DNA from: Vibrio marinisediminis
Lineage (GTDB): Bacteria; Pseudomonadota; Gammaproteobacteria; Enterobacterales; Vibrionaceae
Length of the DNA: 64,000 bases
Reading direction: 5' to 3'
Assembly: GCF_014050145.1 (NCBI RefSeq)
Contig: NZ_JACFYF010000014.1
Location: 1-64,000 of the forward strand
The position numbers and the translations under genes are program-made. The notes under the pieces are model-generated. The model had not been told where the DNA came from. It ran no database searches and was given only the letters and a program-made list of their open reading frames with translations. Numbering within the stretch: position 1 is the stretch's first letter; each line of letters starts with the position of its first letter. This document shows, piece by piece, positions 39,302 through 49,124 of this stretch.

Positions 39302-40690
39302 ATGTCGCAGCAAGTCGTAGCAAGCCAACAAATTGAGTGGGATCAAACGGTTCTGGATAAATATAACTATTCTGGTCCACGTTACACATCTTACCCTACT
39401 GCATTAGAGTTCCATGAAGCCTTTACGGTTGCGGACTTTGATATGGCATGCACGTCTTACCCGGATAGACCGCTTTCTTTGTATATCCATATCCCATTTT
39501 GTCACAAGCTTTGCTACTACTGCGGCTGCAACAAAGTGATCACTCGTCACGCACATAAAGCGGATGAGTATTTGGATGCACTGGAACTGGAAATTCGTAC
39601 TCGTGCGAGCTTGTTACAAGAGCGACGAGTGACTCAACTGCACTTTGGTGGTGGTACGCCGACCTTCCTTTCAAAAGCACAAATCAGCCGTGTGATGGCA
39701 ATTCTACGTGGTGAGTTTGATTTTGAAGAAACCGCAGAAATTAGTATTGAAGTCGACCCACGCGAAATTGAGTTGGATGTGCTTGATCACTTGCGTAGTG
39801 AAGGCTTTAACCGTCTCAGTATTGGTGTACAAGATTTCAATAAAGAAGTTCAGCTACTGGTTAACCGTGAGCAAGATGAAGATTTCATTATTGCTATGGT
39901 ACAACGTGCCAAGGAACTGGGTTTCCGTTCGACAAACCTAGACTTGATTTACGGTTTGCCAAAACAAACGCAACACTCATTTGCTGAGACTTTAAAGCAA
40001 GTATTAGAGATGCAACCGGGTCGTTTATCGGTATTTAATTACGCGCATATGCCGCAGTTGTTTGCTGCGCAGCGTAAAATCAAAGATGAAGACTTACCGC
40101 AAGCATCTGAAAAGATGGCAATCTTACAGCAAACTATTAATACCCTAACGGGAGCGGGCTATCAATTCATTGGTATGGACCACTTTGCACTTCCTGATGA
40201 TGAGTTAGCGGTAGCGCAGCGCAACGGTATTTTGCACCGTAACTTCCAAGGCTACACCACTCAAGGCGAGTGTGATTTGGTTGGCTTTGGTGTTTCAGCA
40301 ATTTCTATGATTGGTGATGCTTACGCGCAGAACCAAAAAGAGCTGAAAAAATATTACGCGCAAGTGAACGAGCAGCGCCATGCTTTGTGGAAAGGTGTGT
40401 CATTAGATCGTGATGATTTGATTCGCCGTGAAGTGATTAAACAGCTGATTTGTAACTTTAAATTAGACAAGCTGTTTATCGAGCGCGAATTTAAACTTAA
40501 CTTCAATCAATACTTCTCTCAAGATTTAGAGTTGCTGCAAACCTTCATTAATGATGAGTTGGTTGAAGTGGATGAGAGTGAGATTCGCGTGACATTACGT
40601 GGTCGCTTGCTGATCCGTAATATCTGTATGTGTTTTGATAAATACCTACGTGATCGTGCGCGCCAACAGCAGTTCTCTCGCGTGATCTAA
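39302..40690 (+). CDS. hemN: oxygen-independent coproporphyrinogen III dehydrogenase HemN
   Basis: 462 aa radical-SAM enzyme making protoporphyrinogen IX without oxygen. The 4Fe-4S ligands are C67, C71 and C74 (CHKLCYYCGC), and the family N-terminus YNYSGPRYTSYPTALEF is present. Sequence matches E. coli HemN throughout. The ATG at 39302 is preferred with GGAAAG upstream. An in-frame ATG at 39269 adds eleven unconserved residues. No clear FNR box was found in the 188 bp upstream. Confidence 0.96.
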   Translation: MSQQVVASQQIEWDQTVLDKYNYSGPRYTSYPTALEFHEAFTVADFDMACTSYPDRPLSLYIHIPFCHKLCYYCGCNKVITRHAHKADEYLDALELEIRTRASLLQERRVTQLHFGGGTPTFLSKAQISRVMAILRGEFDFEETAEISIEVDPREIELDVLDHLRSEGFNRLSIGVQDFNKEVQLLVNREQDEDFIIAMVQRAKELGFRSTNLDLIYGLPKQTQHSFAETLKQVLEMQPGRLSVFNYAHMPQLFAAQRKIKDEDLPQASEKMAILQQTINTLTGAGYQFIGMDHFALPDDELAVAQRNGILHRNFQGYTTQGECDLVGFGVSAISMIGDAYAQNQKELKKYYAQVNEQRHALWKGVSLDRDDLIRREVIKQLICNFKLDKLFIEREFKLNFNQYFSQDLELLQTFINDELVEVDESEIRVTLRGRLLIRNICMCFDKYLRDRARQQQFSRVI

Positions 40691-40728
40691 TCGTTTTTGA
40701 TTTGATTTGATTTGTCGCCACCGTTTTA

Positions 40729-40755
40729 AAAAGCCACGCCACTTGCGTGGCTTTT
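40729..40755. terminator. terminator between hemN and ilvY
   Basis: AAAAGCCACGC-CACTT-GCGTGGCTTTT, usable in both directions. Confidence 0.88.
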
Positions 40756-40773
40756 GCTTTTTCAGCGCAGAAA

Positions 40774-41664
40774 TTAGAGCGTAATGTATTTTTCTTGTGC
40801 GACTTTCCACAACGCTTGTACTAATGGGTTATCTAACTGCGAGCGCTTACAACAGACACCGAGTTCAAATGGTGCAATCGGCGCGACTTTAAGCCGTTCA
40901 ATCTTATCTCGTACAGGGCTGTTGTTGATCACCACATCCGGGGCGATACCTACTCCGCAGCCTAGCGCTACCATACTCACGATAGCTTCATGCCCTGATA
41001 CCTGCGCATAAATGTTTGGCTTAATCTTCATGGCTTTAAACCAAGTATTAGCGCGCTCACGCGCCGTGCCAGCTTCTGGAACAATAAAAGGGATCAGGTT
41101 CCAGTTTGGTTTTTCATTTTGTAGCTCTTGAGCAAAATTGCTCACCCCTGATGGGGCTATCACCGAAAGTGGAATTTCGCTGATGGTTTCAAACTCAATT
41201 CGTGAAGGGAGTTGATCTGGCATGGCGGCAATGGCGATATCCGCATCATCATGGAGTATTTTTTCAATCGCTTGCGCAGGATCGCCAGTGGAGAGTTTAA
41301 ATTCAATGAATGGGTGTTGCAGACGAAACTCGGAGATAAGTTCGGGTAGGTGGCTATAGCTAGCCGTAACGGAACAAAACAGTCGAATTTCACCTTTGAG
41401 CTCGTTATCAGAGCCAGCAAATTGGGCATGGTAGTTTTGCCATTCATTCAGAATCGTCAAGGCAACAGGTAGCAGCTTTTTACCTGCGGGGGTCAATTCG
41501 ACACTGCGGTTGTCGCGTAGTAAAAGATTTTGCCCGGTCTCTTGTTCTAGTTTTTGTATCTGCCGGCTCAGTGCTGAAGGGCTGATGTGCATCGCTTCTG
41601 CCGTCTTGGCAAAGTTCTTACTCTCACATAAATGAATGAAGAGTTGCAGGCTCTTAATGTTCAT
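40774..41664 (-). CDS. ilvY: HTH-type transcriptional activator IlvY
   Basis: 296 aa LysR regulator that activates ilvC when acetolactate or acetohydroxybutyrate accumulate. HTH at residues 15-40 ([27 protein letters not shown]). It is divergent from ilvC across 145 bp, which fits the E. coli arrangement and fixes the name. The open frame runs 21 codons upstream of this ATG, but those residues are unconserved. Confidence 0.94.
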   Translation of the reverse strand: MNIKSLQLFIHLCESKNFAKTAEAMHISPSALSRQIQKLEQETGQNLLLRDNRSVELTPAGKKLLPVALTILNEWQNYHAQFAGSDNELKGEIRLFCSVTASYSHLPELISEFRLQHPFIEFKLSTGDPAQAIEKILHDDADIAIAAMPDQLPSRIEFETISEIPLSVIAPSGVSNFAQELQNEKPNWNLIPFIVPEAGTARERANTWFKAMKIKPNIYAQVSGHEAIVSMVALGCGVGIAPDVVINNSPVRDKIERLKVAPIAPFELGVCCKRSQLDNPLVQALWKVAQEKYITL

Positions 41665-41809
41665 ATCAGGTAACATCCATGTTGCATTTTTTGCAATAAC
41701 TAATTGTGAATATATCACTTTAAGCAATTCACTGTCTGTTTTAGTATCAATTCATTCGATAGATAAACCTATCGACCACATGGACATATTTCTTAAAGGA
41801 GAGCCCACA

Positions 41810-43294
41810 ATGGCTAACTATTTCAATACCCTAAATTTGCGTGAGCAGTTAGACCAACTAGGTCGCTGTCGTTTTATGGATCGTAGTGAGTTTGCAACAG
41901 AAGCAGACTACCTAAAAGGAAAGAAAGTAGTCATTGTTGGTTGTGGTGCTCAAGGTCTTAACCAAGGTCTAAACATGCGTGATTCTGGCTTAGACGTAGC
42001 CTATGCACTACGCCAGGCGGCGATTGATGAACAGCGTCAGTCGTACAAAAACGCCAAAGAAAATGGTTTTGAAGTGGGCAGCTACGAAACACTGATTCCT
42101 CAAGCGGATCTAGTGGTAAACCTAACGCCAGATAAGCAGCATACCAATGTAGTTGAGACGGTAATGCCACTAATGAAGCAAGGCGCGGCACTGGGTTACT
42201 CACATGGCTTCAATATTGTTGAAGAAGGCATGCAAGTTCGTAAAGATCTAACCGTAGTGATGGTTGCCCCTAAATGTCCTGGCACAGAAGTTCGTGAAGA
42301 ATACAAACGTGGCTTTGGTGTACCAACGCTTATCGCTGTACACCCAGAGAACGATCCAAAAGGTGAGGGTTGGGATATCGCGAAAGCATGGGCGGCAGCA
42401 ACCGGTGGTCATCGCGCAGGTTGTCTAGAATCTTCATTTGTTGCTGAAGTGAAGTCTGACCTAATGGGTGAGCAAACTATCCTATGTGGCATGCTACAAG
42501 CGGGCTCTATCGTATGTTACGAGAAGATGGTTGCAGAAGGTATTGACCCAGGTTATGCCGGTAAGTTGCTACAATTTGGTTGGGAAACCGTAACAGAAGC
42601 GCTTAAGTTTGGTGGCATCACTCATATGATGGATCGCCTGTCTAACCCAGCAAAAATCAAAGCGTTTGACCTGTCTGAAGAGCTAAAAGATCTGATGCGC
42701 CCACTGTACAACAAGCACATGGATGACATCATTCAAGGTGAGTTCTCAAGCACCATGATGGCTGACTGGGCAAATGATGACGTAAACCTACTAGGTTGGC
42801 GAGCAGAAACTGGCGAAACGGCATTTGAAAACTACCCAACCACCGATGCTCAGATCTCAGAGCAAGAGTATTTCGACAACGGCATTCTAATGATTGCCAT
42901 GGTTCGTGCGGGTGTTGAGCTAGCGTTTGAAGCAATGACAGCATCAGGCATCGTTGATGAGTCAGCGTACTATGAATCACTGCATGAACTACCACTAATT
43001 GCGAATACAGTTGCTCGTAAGCGTCTATATGAAATGAACGTAGTAATCTCAGATACCGCAGAATATGGTAACTACCTATTTGCTAACGTAGCGACACCGC
43101 TATTGCGTGAGAAATTCATGCCAGCAGTGAATACCGATGTGATAGGTAAAGGTCTAGGTGAGACTTCAAATCAAGTTGATAACCAGCGTCTAATCGAAGT
43201 GAATGATGCGATTCGTAACCACCCAGTGGAATACATTGGTGAAGAGCTACGTGGGTATATGACGGATATGAAGCACATCGCCGTAGGTGACTAA
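41810..43294 (+). CDS. ilvC: ketol-acid reductoisomerase (class II) IlvC
   Basis: 494 aa, the long class II form found in enterics and plants. NADPH-dependent step of isoleucine/valine synthesis. Rossmann motif [14 protein letters not shown] starts near residue 40. AAAGGAGAG lies 8 nt before the ATG. The frame opens 58 codons earlier through the ilvY promoter region, which is not a real start. Followed by a 342-bp gap with an unusual direct repeat. Confidence 0.97.
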   Translation: MANYFNTLNLREQLDQLGRCRFMDRSEFATEADYLKGKKVVIVGCGAQGLNQGLNMRDSGLDVAYALRQAAIDEQRQSYKNAKENGFEVGSYETLIPQADLVVNLTPDKQHTNVVETVMPLMKQGAALGYSHGFNIVEEGMQVRKDLTVVMVAPKCPGTEVREEYKRGFGVPTLIAVHPENDPKGEGWDIAKAWAAATGGHRAGCLESSFVAEVKSDLMGEQTILCGMLQAGSIVCYEKMVAEGIDPGYAGKLLQFGWETVTEALKFGGITHMMDRLSNPAKIKAFDLSEELKDLMRPLYNKHMDDIIQGEFSSTMMADWANDDVNLLGWRAETGETAFENYPTTDAQISEQEYFDNGILMIAMVRAGVELAFEAMTASGIVDESAYYESLHELPLIANTVARKRLYEMNVVISDTAEYGNYLFANVATPLLREKFMPAVNTDVIGKGLGETSNQVDNQRLIEVNDAIRNHPVEYIGEELRGYMTDMKHIAVGD

Positions 43295-43356
43295 TCTCAT
43301 TGTGCTAGAGAATAACTTCGTTGTCTGATGTACGCATTTACTAGCGTAAACTGTGT

Positions 43357-43459
43357 GCATCATCCTAGAATTTATTGCTCTATCCCTGCGAGACCTTAAT
43401 CTTTATAGCATTGAAATTTAGGCATCATCCTAAATTGATTTCCCTATTCCTGCGAGATA
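43357..43459 (+). repeat. imperfect direct repeat, two copies of about 38 bp
   Basis: Copy 1 is 43357-43393 and copy 2 is 43422-43459, sharing GCATCATCCTA at one end, A/T-rich middle, and CCTGCGAGA at the other. No third copy was noticed in this window. Confidence 0.6.
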
Positions 43460-43562
43460 ATCGTTTTATGGGATGGAGATTGAGTCTAGAAATAGGCTGA
43501 AAGAAAAGAACTCTAGATAGACTGGGGTTAATAAATACAAAAAAGTAAATACAACAAAAACA

Positions 43563-43597
43563 AAAGGCTTACTCCAATTGGGGTAAGCCTTTTTCTT
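43563..43597. terminator. bidirectional terminator between ilvC and ubiK
   Basis: AAAGGCTTACTCC-AATT-GGGGTAAGCCTTTTT. Confidence 0.88.
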
Positions 43598-43636
43598 TAT
43601 CGGTAATACGCGCTGTCGTGAGGGCGTATTGAGAAA

Positions 43637-43888
43637 TTATTTGTCTGCTAGTTTCGCTTCTAGATCAGCCAGTTTCTTTTCCATTTCAGTCAGTTTTTGA
43701 CGAGTGCGCAGCAATACTTGAGTTTGCACATCAAACTCTTCGCGGCTTACAACATCAAGTTTATTTAGCTGGCCTTGGATTACTTGGCGAACTTTTTGGT
43801 CAACGTCTGCACCTAGGTCTTTCACTGGTTGAGGCATTGACTCGTGAATTTGTTTAGCAATTTGCTCTAATTTCTTTGGGTCAAACAT
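43637..43888 (-). CDS. ubiK: ubiquinone biosynthesis accessory factor UbiK
   Basis: 83 aa (YqiC/BMFP family). N-terminal amphipathic region ([16 protein letters not shown]) and a C-terminal trimeric coiled coil ([22 protein letters not shown]). It partners with UbiJ, encoded here at 24869, in the soluble ubiquinone-synthesis complex. AGGAGTG lies upstream of the ATG. Confidence 0.93.
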   Translation of the reverse strand: MFDPKKLEQIAKQIHESMPQPVKDLGADVDQKVRQVIQGQLNKLDVVSREEFDVQTQVLLRTRQKLTEMEKKLADLEAKLADK

Positions 43889-44002
43889 GGTGTTAACACT
43901 CCTGTATCTTTGGCCTCATTCTATGTAATTGCAGGGTAAAAGTCGCTAGTTATAGCGCAAAAAAGCGACTTTTTGCGCTGTGCTTATCATCGATTCATAG
44001 CA

Positions 44003-44031
44003 AAGAAAAAGGTCACCGAAGTGACCTTTAT
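44003..44031 (-). terminator. terminator of the RND operon
   Basis: On the minus strand AAAGGTCAC-TTCG-GTGACCTTT followed by TTCTTT. Confidence 0.88.
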
Positions 44032-44069
44032 TACTGATACAACCAATGCGACTTTATTTACGTCAACGC

Positions 44070-47000
44070 TTAGCTTTTCTTAGCGAGCTCACGGCAAGCC
44101 GCTTTCGCTTCATCAACTCGCGCGAGCTTTTCCAGATCTTTGTCTTCGACAAACACAGGTAGAGGCTTATGTTTCTCTGCCAAGTAGCTGTAGATTACAG
44201 GCAGTACAAACAGCGTGAATAGCGTACCAATCGCAAGACCTGCCACGATTACAATACCGATACTAAAGCGCTGAGCAGCACCTGCACCAGTTGCGTACAT
44301 CAATGGAATCAGACCCGCAATCATCGCAGCCGTCGTCATTAGGATAGGGCGTAGACGCACTTTGGCAGCTTCCATGACCGCATCCATTCGATTGAGCTTG
44401 TTGTGTAGCTGTTCTTCTTTAGCGACTTCACAAATCAAGATACCGTGCTTGGTGATCAAACCGACCAAGGTAATCAGACCAACTTGCGAGTAGATGTTCA
44501 TGGTCGCCGCACCCCATGCGAGTGCGATTAAGGCACCACAAATCGCCAGCGGTACCGAAACCATGATAACAACCGGGTCTTTGACGGATTCAAACTGAAT
44601 CGCTAGTACTAAGAAGATGATGGCCAGAGCCAAACCAAAGGTTGCGTATAGTGCGCTACCTTCCGTCACATACTGACGAGCTTCGCCCATGTAGTCATGG
44701 TTGTAGCCTGTTGGTAGTGTGTTGCTCGCCAGATCTTCAAACCATGTAATCGCATCACCCATCGCCGTGCCTGGTGAAGGTACAGCGCCGACAGTTGCAG
44801 AGTTGAGCTGGTTAAAGTGAGGCAGTGAGCGAGGCTCTGCCACAACATCGATGGTAATCAAGCTGCCAAGTGGTACAGCATTACCATTCGCTGCACGTAC
44901 GTAGTAGTTTTTCATCGATTCAGGGTTTAGACGATACTTACGTTCAACCTGAGGAATTACCTCGTATGAACGACCATTAAGGTCGATACGGTTAACATAA
45001 CCATCCGCCATCATCGTACTTAGCGTAATACCAATATCTTGCATAGTTACGCCGTAGGCACCGGCTTTGTCTTTGTCGATGTTGATCTTCATCGTTGCTG
45101 AATCGTAGTTTAGATCCAGATCTGAGTAGACAAACATCGGGCTCGATTTCACTTCCGTTAGTACTTCAGTTGCAATCGCAAATAGGCTTTCGAATGCATT
45201 TGGTGTTGTGATAACAAACTGAATTGGTAAGCCAGAACCGGCACCCGGTAGTTCTGGCATCTGGAATGCCGTCACAGCCATCCCAGGTACATTTGCCACT
45301 AGACCACCAACGCGGTTTGCCACTTCAGCTTGGCTCGCTTCACGCTCGCTCCAAGGCACCATTGATGCAATACCAAAGGCTTGGTTCGAGTTAGGAACAC
45401 CAGTAAATACTTGGGCAAACGCAACTTCTGGCTGATCAGACAGAATCTTGTTTACATCGTTCATGGTGTTTTGCATGTAATCGAGGTTTGCTGTTGATGG
45501 GGCAGTACCCATCAGCATGACAACACCTTTATCTTCTGACGGTGCCAATTCACTTGGAATGAACTTAAACAGAATAGGCAGCGTAGCAAATACAATCACA
45601 GCAAACATCAAGATGACTGGACGATGTGCCATGACTGATTTCAGCATCTTCGCGTAGCGATTGGTCATGCCATCAAGAATTTGATGCACTTTTTGTTCAA
45701 ACTTACTTGGCTCTTCATGAGCTTTGAGCATTTTCGAACACATCATTGGCGACAAGGTTAATGCCACAATACCGGAAACAAATACCGCCCCTGCTAGTGT
45801 TAAAGCAAACTCTTTAAATAGCGAACCAGTAATACCACCCATCAGTGCGATTGGTGCATATACCGCACCCAGCGTTAGCGTCATTGCGATAACAGGTACG
45901 GCAATTTCACGCGTACCAATAATGGCGGCGCGGAATGGGGACTCACCCAGCTTGATATGTCGGTCGACGTTTTCTAGAACAACGATCGCATCATCCACCA
46001 CCAAACCAATGGCAAGTACCATGGCGAGTAGCGTCATCAAGTTCCACGAGAAGCCCATTGCCTGCATCACCATTGCCACACCAATTAGTGACAGCGGGAT
46101 AGTAACAATAGGGATGATTACCGCGCGGAAAGAGCCTAAGAACAGTGTAATTACCACAAGTACGATAAGCGCCGCTTCGACGATGGTTTTAACAACCTCG
46201 TGGATAGATTCGTTGATCGCAATCGTGGAGTCATACATCACATTCATTTTGATGGTGCTAGGCAAGTTACGCTCAAGTTGAGGCAGCAGCTCTAACACAT
46301 CAGCAGCAATGTTGATTGGGTTGGCACTTGGTGCTGCGTTAATTGCGGCAACGACAGCTTCCTGACCATTCGCGCTTGCGCGGTATACATCGTGGCTTTT
46401 TTCTAGTGTGACCTTGGCAATATCACCTAAGCGAATGATTTCACCTTCATCAGACTTCACCACCAGATTGGTCAGTTCTTCAACATTAGAGACCTGAGTA
46501 TCGGCACTGCCGTTGTACAGGACGAATTCACCGATAGCCTGACCGGTTGCTGACTGATAGTTGTTGGCATTAAGCACGCCCATCACATCAGTTGCGGTCA
46601 TTTTCAGCGCGCCCATTTTGGCAGGGTCAAGCCAAATACGCAGGGCGTATTTCAAGCCACCGTAAAGGTCGACTTTAGAAACGCCATTAACGGTGAATAG
46701 CTGAGGGTTGATTACACGCTCTAGGTAATCAGTGATTTGGCTAGAAGAGAGCTCATCACTGGTAAAGCCGATATAAAGTACCGCCGTTGTGGAGCCAGTC
46801 GACATCGTTACGGTTGGATCTTCGGCTTCTTTAGGAAGCTGAGAACGCACCGAGTTAGTCTTCGCCAGAATATCTGACAAGGCTGCATTAGGGTCAGTGT
46901 TTAACTTCATGTTGACTGTGATGGTGGATTTACCCAGCACAGATTGAGAAGTCATATAATCAATGTTATCTGCCTGTGCGACGGCTTGTTCCAATGGCTG

Positions 47001-47192
47001 AGTAATAAAACCTTGGATCAAATCGGCACTGGCGCCGTAGTAACTGGTCGAAACCGTTACTACAGTGTTCGTCATTTCAGGGTATTCTCGGACTTGCATC
47101 TTGAATACGGCTTGGAAGCCAAGCAACGCAATCAAAAAGCTGATCGATACCGCTAAAACTGGACGCTTAATAAAAACATCAGTAAAGCGCAT
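44070..47192 (-). CDS. vexB: RND multidrug efflux pump, inner-membrane subunit (VexB-like)
   Basis: 1040 aa HAE1-type proton-driven exporter with 12 TM helices and two large periplasmic loops. Proton-relay aspartates of TM4 are in LAIGLVVDDAIVVLEN and the TM10 lysine in LITKHGILICEVAK. It works with a periplasmic adaptor (next gene upstream) and a TolC-type channel not encoded here. The order tetR-adaptor-pump beside ilvC and ubiK resembles the V. cholerae vexRAB locus as I recall it. The symbol is by synteny and the substrate range (bile salts, detergents, drugs) is inferred. Confidence 0.88.
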   Translation of the reverse strand: MRFTDVFIKRPVLAVSISFLIALLGFQAVFKMQVREYPEMTNTVVTVSTSYYGASADLIQGFITQPLEQAVAQADNIDYMTSQSVLGKSTITVNMKLNTDPNAALSDILAKTNSVRSQLPKEAEDPTVTMSTGSTTAVLYIGFTSDELSSSQITDYLERVINPQLFTVNGVSKVDLYGGLKYALRIWLDPAKMGALKMTATDVMGVLNANNYQSATGQAIGEFVLYNGSADTQVSNVEELTNLVVKSDEGEIIRLGDIAKVTLEKSHDVYRASANGQEAVVAAINAAPSANPINIAADVLELLPQLERNLPSTIKMNVMYDSTIAINESIHEVVKTIVEAALIVLVVITLFLGSFRAVIIPIVTIPLSLIGVAMVMQAMGFSWNLMTLLAMVLAIGLVVDDAIVVLENVDRHIKLGESPFRAAIIGTREIAVPVIAMTLTLGAVYAPIALMGGITGSLFKEFALTLAGAVFVSGIVALTLSPMMCSKMLKAHEEPSKFEQKVHQILDGMTNRYAKMLKSVMAHRPVILMFAVIVFATLPILFKFIPSELAPSEDKGVVMLMGTAPSTANLDYMQNTMNDVNKILSDQPEVAFAQVFTGVPNSNQAFGIASMVPWSEREASQAEVANRVGGLVANVPGMAVTAFQMPELPGAGSGLPIQFVITTPNAFESLFAIATEVLTEVKSSPMFVYSDLDLNYDSATMKINIDKDKAGAYGVTMQDIGITLSTMMADGYVNRIDLNGRSYEVIPQVERKYRLNPESMKNYYVRAANGNAVPLGSLITIDVVAEPRSLPHFNQLNSATVGAVPSPGTAMGDAITWFEDLASNTLPTGYNHDYMGEARQYVTEGSALYATFGLALAIIFLVLAIQFESVKDPVVIMVSVPLAICGALIALAWGAATMNIYSQVGLITLVGLITKHGILICEVAKEEQLHNKLNRMDAVMEAAKVRLRPILMTTAAMIAGLIPLMYATGAGAAQRFSIGIVIVAGLAIGTLFTLFVLPVIYSYLAEKHKPLPVFVEDKDLEKLARVDEAKAACRELAKKS

Positions 47193-47203
47193 GAAGCCTC
47201 CAA

Positions 47204-48310
47204 TTACAGCATTGGTGTTTCAGCAGGTGGTGTTGTTGCGTCGCTTTCAACCACGCGTACTTTCGCACCATTACTCAAACGTACTTGACCAGTCGTCACG
47301 ACAACATCACCAGGTTTTACGCCCTCAAGGATGTGTGCGATATCAGCGACACGTTCACCCACTTTCACCACGTGTTGTTGCACACGCTGCTCGCCATCTT
47401 GTTCAGTTAAGATGTAGACGTTATCGCCGTATAGCGTGTAAGTAATTGCGGTTTGAGGCAAGGTGACTTGGTCGACCAACTTAGGCAGAACAATGTTCGC
47501 GCGCGCAAACATACCGCTGCGTAACTTACCGTCACTGTTTGGAATATCGGCTTGAACTTGGATAAGACCACTTTGTACGTTGACTGCGGGTTCAATTGCA
47601 GAAATTGAACCTTTAAATGGCGCTTCAGGATAAGAGTCAACGAAGATTTCCACTTGCTGTTTCAGCTTGATTCGTGAGATATCGGTTTGTGGCACAGTAA
47701 AGCGCAGGCGCATTACCGTGGTGTCTTCTAAACGTACAATATCCGTACCTGCTTGTAGGTATTGACCAAGATAAACATTACGAATACCAATTACGCCCGC
47801 AAATGGCGCTTTGATTTCACGACGGTCGATAGCGGCTTTCAAGCTTTCAATATCTGCTCGTAGAGAGAAATAGTTCGCACCAGATTCGTCATAAGCCTCT
47901 TTCGAGATAGAGCCTTTCTTGTATAGACCTTGGTAGCGTTTGTATTTTGCTTGAGCTGCTGGCAACTTAGCTTGCGCACTTTTTAAGTTTGCTTTTTCTA
48001 CTTCGGAATCAAGATTGACTAAAGGTTGACCTTCTTCAACTTGAGTACCTGACTCGAAGCTAATATGGTCAATCACGCCACTGGTTTCGTTAGCTACCGT
48101 TACCCCTTGATTTGGCTCGATGAAACCGATGGCTTCAATCACGGGTACCCAATCAACGGGTTTAACTTCGGTCACTGTGACTGGAAATTCCGGCTCGGGG
48201 CGGTTGGCTAAGTATTCAGCAATCTTCTGTTGCTTGAATAGATTGAAACCGATCACGCTACCAAACAGTAGCAAGACGATGACAATCATGAAGAAAGTCC
48301 ACTTTTTCAT
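47204..48310 (-). CDS. vexA: RND efflux periplasmic adaptor subunit (VexA-like)
   Basis: 368 aa membrane-fusion protein. Single N-terminal TM anchor (about residues 5-24), lipoyl halves (VEPNQGVTVANETSGVI and IKAPFAGVIGIRNV), a short alpha-hairpin, beta-barrel and membrane-proximal domains. It bridges the RND pump and outer-membrane channel. 11 nt upstream of the pump gene and 18 nt after the TetR gene, so one transcript. Confidence 0.9.
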   Translation of the reverse strand: MKKWTFFMIVIVLLLFGSVIGFNLFKQQKIAEYLANRPEPEFPVTVTEVKPVDWVPVIEAIGFIEPNQGVTVANETSGVIDHISFESGTQVEEGQPLVNLDSEVEKANLKSAQAKLPAAQAKYKRYQGLYKKGSISKEAYDESGANYFSLRADIESLKAAIDRREIKAPFAGVIGIRNVYLGQYLQAGTDIVRLEDTTVMRLRFTVPQTDISRIKLKQQVEIFVDSYPEAPFKGSISAIEPAVNVQSGLIQVQADIPNSDGKLRSGMFARANIVLPKLVDQVTLPQTAITYTLYGDNVYILTEQDGEQRVQQHVVKVGERVADIAHILEGVKPGDVVVTTGQVRLSNGAKVRVVESDATTPPAETPML

Positions 48311-48328
48311 TCTTATTAGAACTCCAAG

Positions 48329-48910
48329 TTAGTGATTAATTACTGCATCCCAACTGGCATTGATAGCGGCTTCAATCGCCTCATTATCCAGTTGGTAAAA
48401 CCCTAACGCATGCTTTCTAGCAATCGCTACGCATGCTTCAAATGTCAGACCTGACAACACTTCATTTGCAATAGGTTTGAATACCCCTTGCGCTTTGCCA
48501 TCATTGAACAGCTTCTGCACCTGAAAAAACTTCAGCTTTTCTTGTGCACGAATCTCGATATCAGTAGTGCAAGGCAGTGAATCATATTGCACTCGGTTGC
48601 TCAGGGCGTTTTTGTTGGACACCGCTAAATTCCAAGTGTTTAACCACATTTTGCGATAACGAGCTTTAAGAGGCTCATTGCCCGTCACGTCAGCTTGTAC
48701 CGCATCGGCGATACGTTGTGTGACATTTAGGCGAACCTCTGCAAGAAGATGCTCTTTGTCAGAAAAGTAACAGTAGATGGTCCCTGCAGCGACACCAGCT
48801 TGTTTGGCGACTTTCTGCATGGATAAGCCATGAAAACCCGACTCCGCAATGACTGTTTCTGCGGCGCTGAGAATTTGCTGCTTTTTATCTACGCTTAATT
48901 TATTGGCCAT
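48329..48910 (-). CDS. vexR: TetR-family regulator of the RND operon (VexR-like)
   Basis: 193 aa. N-terminal HTH (ILSAAETVIAESGFHGLSMQKVAKQAGVAAGTIYCYFSDKE, residues 12-52) and a C-terminal ligand domain. First gene of the minus-strand efflux operon, so it probably controls its own promoter. The upstream stretch AATGAACGTTCATT (48929-48942) is a palindrome typical of TetR operators. Confidence 0.9.
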   Translation of the reverse strand: MANKLSVDKKQQILSAAETVIAESGFHGLSMQKVAKQAGVAAGTIYCYFSDKEHLLAEVRLNVTQRIADAVQADVTGNEPLKARYRKMWLNTWNLAVSNKNALSNRVQYDSLPCTTDIEIRAQEKLKFFQVQKLFNDGKAQGVFKPIANEVLSGLTFEACVAIARKHALGFYQLDNEAIEAAINASWDAVINH

Positions 48911-48928
48911 TAAATGAAACCACCAATG

Positions 48929-48942
48929 AATGAACGTTCATT
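48929..48942. promoter_or_regulatory. probable TetR-family operator
   Basis: The perfect palindrome AATGAACGTTCATT lies about 20 bp before the regulator's ATG. AcrR/TetR repressors often bind such TGAACGTTCA sites over their own promoters. Confidence 0.65.
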
Positions 48943-49124
48943 CATTATAGACTAAAACACGAGCAATAGTTCAATAGAGTATTGCAGTTGTTGAGTAAAA
49001 AACTTGTCAAAATATCCTTCAGTCGCCATATGACCGCGATTGAAAGAAGCTAGATTTAAATATTAGCAATCGCACTGTTGCACCATTATTATAGGCGCCA
49101 TTAAATTTTCTGGATGAGACCACC

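Larger units (their letters stand above)
43295..43636. other. ilvC 3' region with imperfect direct repeat
   Basis: No gene. Two related segments of about 38 bp, each starting GCATCATCCTA and ending TCCTGCGAGA or CCCTGCGAGA, occupy 43357-43393 and 43422-43459. A terminator follows at 43563-43597. It could be a long 3' UTR or a separate small RNA. Confidence 0.6.

Noticed and set aside
41636-41809. N-terminal extension of ilvC
   Set aside because: It runs through the ilvY start region and promoter. The AAAGGAG before 41810 and class II length of 494 aa fix the start.
45724-46281. 185-aa plus-strand frame inside the RND pump gene
   Set aside because: Ser/Thr/Ile-rich shadow of a hydrophobic membrane protein on the other strand, without a ribosome site.
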